DNA from: an uncultured Verrucomicrobiales bacterium
Lineage (GTDB): Bacteria; Verrucomicrobiota; Verrucomicrobiia; Verrucomicrobiales; Akkermansiaceae
DNA length: 44,054 bases
NCBI GenBank assembly: GCA_937916135.1
Contig: CALFTQ010000178.1
Location: forward strand, 1 to 44,054
Direction: 5' to 3'
How positions within the stretch are numbered: the stretch's first letter is position 1; each line of letters begins with the position of its first letter. Position numbers and translations under genes: made by a program. The notes under the pieces were generated by a model. That model saw only the letters and a list, made by a program, of their open reading frames with translations, had not been told where the DNA came from and did no database searches. Positions 40,708 through 44,054 of this stretch are shown piece after piece.

Positions 40708-40735
40708 TTTATAACATACAGGCACAGCCAGTCAA
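40708..40735 (-). promoter_or_regulatory. Promoter of the His-rich lipoprotein gene
   Basis: Minus strand TTGACT-N16-TATAAA, -10 ending 12 nt before the ATG at 40695. From 40736 to 40820 nothing else is seen. Confidence 0.55.
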
Positions 40736-40821
40736 GCCAAATCGCTTGACTAACCCAGGCTGCCGATGAAGGTCCCCCCGCAGCCTCGCGTCATAAAAAT
40801 CAGGATTTCTTTAATTTCTCC

Positions 40822-40850
40822 TTGACACCGGCGTCCGCATCGTGTATATT
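40822..40850 (+). promoter_or_regulatory. Promoter of tRNA-Cys
   Basis: TTGACA-N17-TATATT, 20 nt before the mature tRNA 5' end. Confidence 0.8.
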
Positions 40851-40870
40851 GCTCCCGCAACAAGCCAACC

Positions 40871-40944
40871 GGCGGGATAGCCAAGTGGCCTAAGGCAACG
40901 GTTTGCAAAACCGTCATTCGTGGGTTCAAATCCCACTCCCGCCT
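40871..40944 (+). tRNA. tRNA-Cys (anticodon GCA)
   Basis: Complete cloverleaf: acceptor GGCGGGA/TCCCGCC, D-arm, anticodon stem ACGGT/ACCGT with loop TTGCAAA (GCA), T-arm GTGGG-TTCAAAT-CCCAC and discriminator T, which is the expected U73 identity base for cysteine. The 3' CCA is not encoded. It is followed by a strong terminator whose sequence is repeated twice more downstream. Confidence 0.97.
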
Positions 40945-40962
40945 TGAATTTTTAGTCTAAAT

Positions 40963-41005
40963 AACGCGCTGTAGAGGGTATAATCCCTTTACAGCGCGTT
41001 TTTTT
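40963..41005 (+). terminator. Terminator of tRNA-Cys (repeat copy A)
   Basis: AACGCGCTGTA and TACAGCGCGTT, an 11-bp perfect stem, then a T-tract. The hairpin and the TTTTTAGTCTAA before it recur at 41630-41682 and 41877-41930. Confidence 0.9.
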
Positions 41006-41249
41006 GTCTTGTTGGGGTAAGTATTGCTGTGGTAGCGTGGGTGTACACAAGGGTGCACATTGGGTGTACATTGGGTGCTCCCTGAATCGGGTGAATCATG
41101 CCTTTGGCTTCCAGATTGCGGATCCAGTCTTTCACCGTGTTCAGGCTGCGACCGATGCGCTTGGCATACTCGCTTGCAAGGCCGTCTTCCTGCCCGCCTG
41201 TGGCCAGTCGCGGCTTAAGCATGGCCATGAGGTTAGAAAGGAACGTCAC
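40989..41249 (-). pseudogene. Remnant of a helix-turn-helix protein
   Basis: An 86-codon frame with a convincing winged-helix-like stretch (SEYAKRIGRSLNTVKDWIRNLEAKGMIHPI). The similar-looking coding sequence extends upstream (RKRLTRKQVKADFGVTFL) to a stop with no proper start codon, and the C-terminal end runs into four near-copies of a GGGTG(T/C)ACAtt unit and then into the tRNA terminator. It therefore looks like a decayed regulator or replication-type gene, perhaps brought in with an element at the tRNA. The first possible start is GTG at 41249. From 41250 to 41446 no gene is seen. Confidence 0.45.
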
Positions 41250-41446
41250 GCCAAAATCAGCCTTGACCTGCTTTCTGGTGAGCCGTTTACGCGATTCTTT
41301 TTTAACGCAGATTCACACGCGCGCGCCCCCTTAGGGATGGCATGGGTACACGCCCATTTTACGCCCTGACGGGTGGACGCTTTCGCACGGCTTGACGGCC
41401 AGCGATAACGCCACCAGAGACAGATGTTTTGGCATGTGGATGCGGC

Positions 41447-41475
41447 TTGACTCCGGCTGTATTTTGTGGTGTAAT
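41447..41475 (+). promoter_or_regulatory. Promoter-like site of tRNA-derived unit B
   Basis: TTGACT-N17-TGTAAT. Its surroundings parallel the tRNA-Cys promoter, including CCGGC just after the -35. It would start a transcript at about 41482, at the (C)GGCGGGAAACCG block. Confidence 0.5.
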
Positions 41476-41481
41476 AATCCC

Positions 41482-41573
41482 CGGCGGGAAACCGTCATTC
41501 GCTTAGCGAAGATTAATCAAGCAAATAAAAGCCCCCGGGTGTTGCCGCACCATCAACGGGGGCTTCTTCTTTA
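41482..41573 (+). ncRNA. Putative small RNA B, derived from tRNA-Cys
   Basis: A ~90-nt unit: 5' block GGCGGGA-AACCGTCATTCG, which equals tRNA-Cys acceptor positions 1-7 joined to its anticodon-stem 3' side and following bases. Then come a small hairpin (TTCGCTTAGCGAA) and a terminator stem GCCCCCG/CGGGGGC (41531-41563) followed by TTCTTCTTT. It has its own promoter. Unit C has the same plan with a different middle. Confidence 0.5.
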
Positions 41574-41682
41574 TCTGTGGAAATCGGTACAATTTTCGGA
41601 TGCGTGTCCCCTCACTCACTCGCTTGATTTTTTAGTCTAAATAACGCGCTGTAGAGGATATAACCCCTTTACAGCGCGTTTT
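41529..41682 (+). repeat. Tandem repeat copy B (terminator stem, spacer and tRNA-type terminator)
   Basis: About 154 bp nearly identical to 41777-41930, including CGGATGCGTGTCCCCTCACT and TTTTTAGTCTAA. The last ~55 bp also match the sequence following tRNA-Cys. Confidence 0.85.
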
Positions 41683-41696
41683 ATTTTCAATGCCGC

Positions 41697-41725
41697 TTGA
41701 CATCTACGGCTCTTTGTGTTCCAAT
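41697..41725 (+). promoter_or_regulatory. Promoter-like site of tRNA-derived unit C
   Basis: TTGACA-N17-TCCAAT; the -35 is consensus, the -10 is weak. The transcript would start at about 41731, at CGGCGGGAAACCG. Confidence 0.45.
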
Positions 41726-41730
41726 AAGCC

Positions 41731-41820
41731 CGGCGGGAAACCGCTCAATGCAGTGCATTGTATCATATTACAAAATCAGCCCCCGGGTGTTGCCGCACCA
41801 TCAACGGGGGCTTTTTCTTG
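41731..41820 (+). ncRNA. Putative small RNA C, sister of B
   Basis: Begins CGGCGGGAAACCG like unit B, has a different middle containing the hairpin CAATGCA-G-TGCATTG, and ends with the same GCCCCCG/CGGGGGC stem (41779-41811), followed by TTTTTCTT. Conserved ends with a divergent middle are typical of twin small RNAs, but a decaying duplication is equally possible. Confidence 0.5.
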
Positions 41821-41930
41821 TCTGTAGGAATTGGTACAATTTTCGGATGCGTGTCCCCTCACTCACTCGCTTGAATTTTTAGTCTAACAAACGCGCTGTA
41901 GAGGACATAACCCCTTTACAGCGCGTTTCT
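41777..41930 (+). repeat. Tandem repeat copy C
   Basis: Second long copy of the 41529-41682 unit, differing at scattered positions (for example GTAGGAATTGG against GTGGAAATCGG). Its last hairpin (ACGCGCTGTA/TACAGCGCGT) ends a few nt beyond the Nudix stop and may also terminate that gene on the minus strand. Confidence 0.85.
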
Positions 41931-41935
41931 CGTTG

Positions 41936-42571
41936 TCAATCCACCTCCGGCACCCAGTGGGTGTCTGCGTAAGCAGCAAAGCACATGGCCACCTGCCCTG
42001 CGGTCTGCTTGCCGGTATGCAGCGGTGGCAGAGAATCCGGCGCGAACCACTGCACGGCGCGAGTCTCCGGATTTTCCACAAGATGCGGCTCACCGATGGG
42101 CTCGCAGAGCACAAAGGCTTTGATGATATTGTACGGGAACGGGCGGCGACAATTGCGGCGGCTGTATTCATGCAGCGCCACCAGGCGTCCGACCTCCACG
42201 GCAAGCCCGGCCTCCTCGCGGGTTTCCTTCACCAGGTTGGTGGAGATGGTCTGGTCCACATCTACCCAGCCGCCCGGCATGGACCACAGGCCGTCCCGCT
42301 CCTGCACCAGCAGGATTTTGCCCTCGCGGATGATGGCGGCGCGGGAATCCAGTTTCGGGGTCTGGAACCCCGTCTCGTTGCAGAACAAATCGCGCACTTT
42401 CGCCAAGGGCAGCTCAGTCATGGCAGACATCATTTCCGCCGCCATCTCACGCAGGCGCTCAAATCGCTCGCGGTCAAAGGGGTCCGGGCTGTACTCAATC
42501 CCGGCCTGGGCGATAAATTGAATTTCCTTGGCCCATTCCAGCCACTTCGGACGTATGCAGTCGTTCTCCAT
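41936..42571 (-). CDS. Nudix hydrolase with N-terminal helical domain
   Basis: A 211-residue protein. Residues ~1-65 form the helical N-terminal domain of this ADP-ribose pyrophosphatase-like subfamily (WLEWAKEIQFIAQAGIEYS, FERLREMAAEMMS). The Nudix domain follows with RAAIIREGKILLVQERDGLWSMPGGWVD and the Nudix box ending KETREEAGL, where the metal-binding REEAG residues are intact. The substrate is probably a nucleotide sugar such as ADP-ribose (inference). The promoter lies exactly 6 nt upstream, so the mRNA should be leaderless. Divergent from the ankyrin gene. Confidence 0.9.
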   Translation of the reverse strand: MENDCIRPKWLEWAKEIQFIAQAGIEYSPDPFDRERFERLREMAAEMMSAMTELPLAKVRDLFCNETGFQTPKLDSRAAIIREGKILLVQERDGLWSMPGGWVDVDQTISTNLVKETREEAGLAVEVGRLVALHEYSRRNCRRPFPYNIIKAFVLCEPIGEPHLVENPETRAVQWFAPDSLPPLHTGKQTAGQVAMCFAAYADTHWVPEVD

Positions 42572-42577
42572 GCCGGC

Positions 42578-42606
42578 ACTCTAGCACAACTCCAGGCATT
42601 CTTCGA
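42578..42606 (-). promoter_or_regulatory. Promoter of the Nudix gene (leaderless)
   Basis: Minus strand TCGAAG-N17-TAGAGT with 6 nt to the ATG. Back to back with the ankyrin promoter; the two -35 boxes are 14 bp apart. Confidence 0.5.
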
Positions 42607-42620
42607 GTAGAATTTTCTCC

Positions 42621-42649
42621 TTGTCAACGAATAGTCGCCGCTATATAAT
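42621..42649 (+). promoter_or_regulatory. Promoter of the ankyrin gene
   Basis: TTGTCA-N17-TATAAT; the -10 ends 9 nt before the ATG (3-nt leader). Confidence 0.75.
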
Positions 42650-42658
42650 CACACACAA

Positions 42659-43978
42659 ATGAAAGCGGGCAAAATACTTCTCAAAACAGCAGGCGGGCTG
42701 CTGATTCTGCTTATCATAGCCATCGGCTGCGCGCTCTGCTGGTTGTACAGCTGGACCTGGCGAGGCGAGCTGAGCAACTTTCATGAGAGCTGGACCCCCG
42801 ATGAGCGGGCGGCCCTGACCCGGCTGGATTCTTATATGCGCCACCAGTGGGTCAGGGATGCCTTCTGTCCCATACCTATTTCCCCGGACGCGAAAAAGAC
42901 AAAAGAGGAAGAAGATTATTACAAACTCTGTTTCGACACCCCGGAGCATCAGTTACCCACTCGGGAAGAACAGGAGAGAATCATCTCAGCCTGGCGGGCC
43001 CAGGCACCGGAGCCCGGCTTCAGCCAGCGTCTGGAGCTTGCGTTCATCGCCCGCTGCCTCATGGCTCCTGTTGCCGAACAGCTCGTGGAAATTGCGGCAG
43101 ACGGTCAGGCCGGGCGGCCCGCCCCGCAGACAACACCCCATTTCTTCATTTACCGGCATCTGCGGGAACACCCGACCGTCGGCCTGACCCCGGCTATCGC
43201 GGCCAGTCTCAGCGGGCATTATGATGCGCTCCGCGCCCTCATCCGGCATGGAGCCGAACCGAATGCGCAGTTGCGCACCCTGTACTCAAGCGTACCGGGG
43301 GATGAGTACGAGGCGGATTTGCCCATCACGCCCCTGCTGGCAGGAATCAGCTCCACCGGCATACGCACCCCCTGGAATGAGCGCAAGCAGCACGCCGATT
43401 TTCTGCTGAAGCACGGTGCCGATTTGAACCGCAGTCCCTATATCGCGACGTGCTGCCTGGCTGATCTGGCGATTCACCACCACCCGGGCACCTTCCTCTG
43501 GGCCATGGAGCATGGCCTGAAGCCAGATATCAGCAACTTCTGCTCGATTATTGCCTACCCAGGCACCCTGCCCCTGGTGCGTTTTATTCTGGAACACCGG
43601 CTCGTGAATGTCAACGACCGCAGCGGCTCCACCACCACGGTGCAGGCCATTGCCAGAGCCGCCTGCCGGGCTGAGGACATGGCTCAACTCAACGCGCTGG
43701 AGGCAGAAGAAAAACTCCGTCTCCTGCTGCAGGCCGGGGCAGATCCGCACCTCATCTGCATCAACGCAGAACCGCAACGCCCCGGTGAAAGCGATGAAGA
43801 ATATGAAGAGCGCCAGATGGATGTCCCCCTCATGGCCGAAATCACAGCACTCTCGCACTTGCAGCAGCGCATCGAGAAACTGAAGTCCACCCCGGGCGCA
43901 GATGCCACCGCGCGGCTCCAGGTGCTGGAGCGGCTGGCAGGGCTCATCCGTGCACGTGTCCCAAAGTTTGAGTACTAA
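42659..43978 (+). CDS. Membrane-anchored ankyrin-repeat protein
   Basis: A 439-residue protein with a single N-terminal membrane segment (about residues 10-31, TAGGLLILLIIAIGCALCWLY) and a large extracytoplasmic or periplasmic part. Ankyrin-like repeats are visible: SGHYDALRALIRHGAEPNAQ, KQHADFLLKHGADLNRSPY, AYPGTLPLVRFILEHRLVNVNDRSG and LRLLLQAGADPHLI. Residues ~75-160 form a non-repeat helical domain. Probably a protein-protein interaction module at the envelope; partner unknown. Start fixed by the promoter 9 nt upstream. Confidence 0.8.
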   Translation: MKAGKILLKTAGGLLILLIIAIGCALCWLYSWTWRGELSNFHESWTPDERAALTRLDSYMRHQWVRDAFCPIPISPDAKKTKEEEDYYKLCFDTPEHQLPTREEQERIISAWRAQAPEPGFSQRLELAFIARCLMAPVAEQLVEIAADGQAGRPAPQTTPHFFIYRHLREHPTVGLTPAIAASLSGHYDALRALIRHGAEPNAQLRTLYSSVPGDEYEADLPITPLLAGISSTGIRTPWNERKQHADFLLKHGADLNRSPYIATCCLADLAIHHHPGTFLWAMEHGLKPDISNFCSIIAYPGTLPLVRFILEHRLVNVNDRSGSTTTVQAIARAACRAEDMAQLNALEAEEKLRLLLQAGADPHLICINAEPQRPGESDEEYEERQMDVPLMAEITALSHLQQRIEKLKSTPGADATARLQVLERLAGLIRARVPKFEY

Positions 43979-43984
43979 TCTCGA

Positions 43985-44054
43985 AAAATGGGAATTTGTC
44001 GATTAGTTTGCGAGCCGTAGGCGAGCGGAATTTATAGCCCACGTTAGTGGGCGA
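43985..44054. repeat. Start of a second MITE-like repeat copy (cut by the window edge)
   Basis: GGGAATTTGTCGATTAG matches the inverted end of the element at 18745-18845 (GAAATTTGTCGATCA on the minus strand). It continues with GCGGAATTT and the hairpins GCGAGC..GCGAGC and GCCCAC/GTGGGC, again like the first copy in plan but not in stem sequence. Confidence 0.45.

Overview
The window looks like a chromosomal segment of a moderately high-GC, Gram-negative, host-associated bacterium, most plausibly a Verrucomicrobiota member of the Akkermansia type. The evidence is outer-membrane machinery (BamD-like, LptE-like, OmpA, beta-barrel, lipocalin), a secreted GH84 hexosaminidase with a C-terminal discoidin-like module, a 34-residue AURKAIP1/COX24-type ribosomal protein, an AP2-domain protein, a DUF4143 ATPase and almost no Shine-Dalgarno sequences. 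The lineage is inferred from gene content, not measured.

Layout. 1-2.9 kb (minus): thrS-infC, ended by an intrinsic terminator with what looks like the 5' end of a class C group II intron directly behind it. 2.9-7.1 kb (minus): a tightly packed seven-gene unit joining a YqjD/YqjE-like membrane-stress trio to two nucleotidyltransferases (one fused to a GHMP kinase), a cupin and a GT25 glycosyltransferase. 7.2-9.7 kb (plus): carA-purA, with a CarA that has lost its glutaminase cysteine and histidine. 9.7-13 kb (minus): bamD-like, lptE-like, rsmI and a DUF3592-like membrane protein. 13-16.1 kb: lipocalin, beta-barrel, cysteine-peptidase-like protein and HAD phosphatase. 16.1-18.6 kb (minus): trkH-trkA potassium uptake. 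18.7-22.5 kb (minus): MITE-like repeat, small ribosomal protein, HAD, OmpA and a hydrolase-fold protein lacking its serine. 22.6-25.1 kb (plus): cysS-queF-queC. 25.1-26.8 kb: hairpin array, three 32-bp repeats and an AAA/DUF4143 ATPase. 27-29.8 kb: ctc/rplY, two tiny lipoproteins, yggL-like and citrate synthase. 29.8-31.5 kb: accessory stretch with a structured element and an AP2-domain gene. 31.6-34 kb: cmk-plsC-recF. 34.2-38.9 kb: GH84 enzyme, GNAT, metallo-beta-lactamase fold and flavodoxin-like reductase. 38.9-40.7 kb (minus): two envelope proteins, one with a His11 tail. 40.8-42 kb: tRNA-Cys followed by two tandem, promoter-bearing, tRNA-derived units that look like small RNA genes. 42-44 kb: divergent Nudix and ankyrin genes and the start of a second MITE-like copy.

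The most interesting signals are (i) a recurring promoter layout in which the -10 box lies 6-12 nt, very often exactly 9 nt, from the start codon, predicting 0-6 nt leaders; (ii) the twin small-RNA-like units beside tRNA-Cys; (iii) the nucleotidyltransferase-GHMP kinase fusion and its operon; and (iv) the glutaminase-dead CarA. All promoters, terminators and family calls were read by eye; no searches were run.
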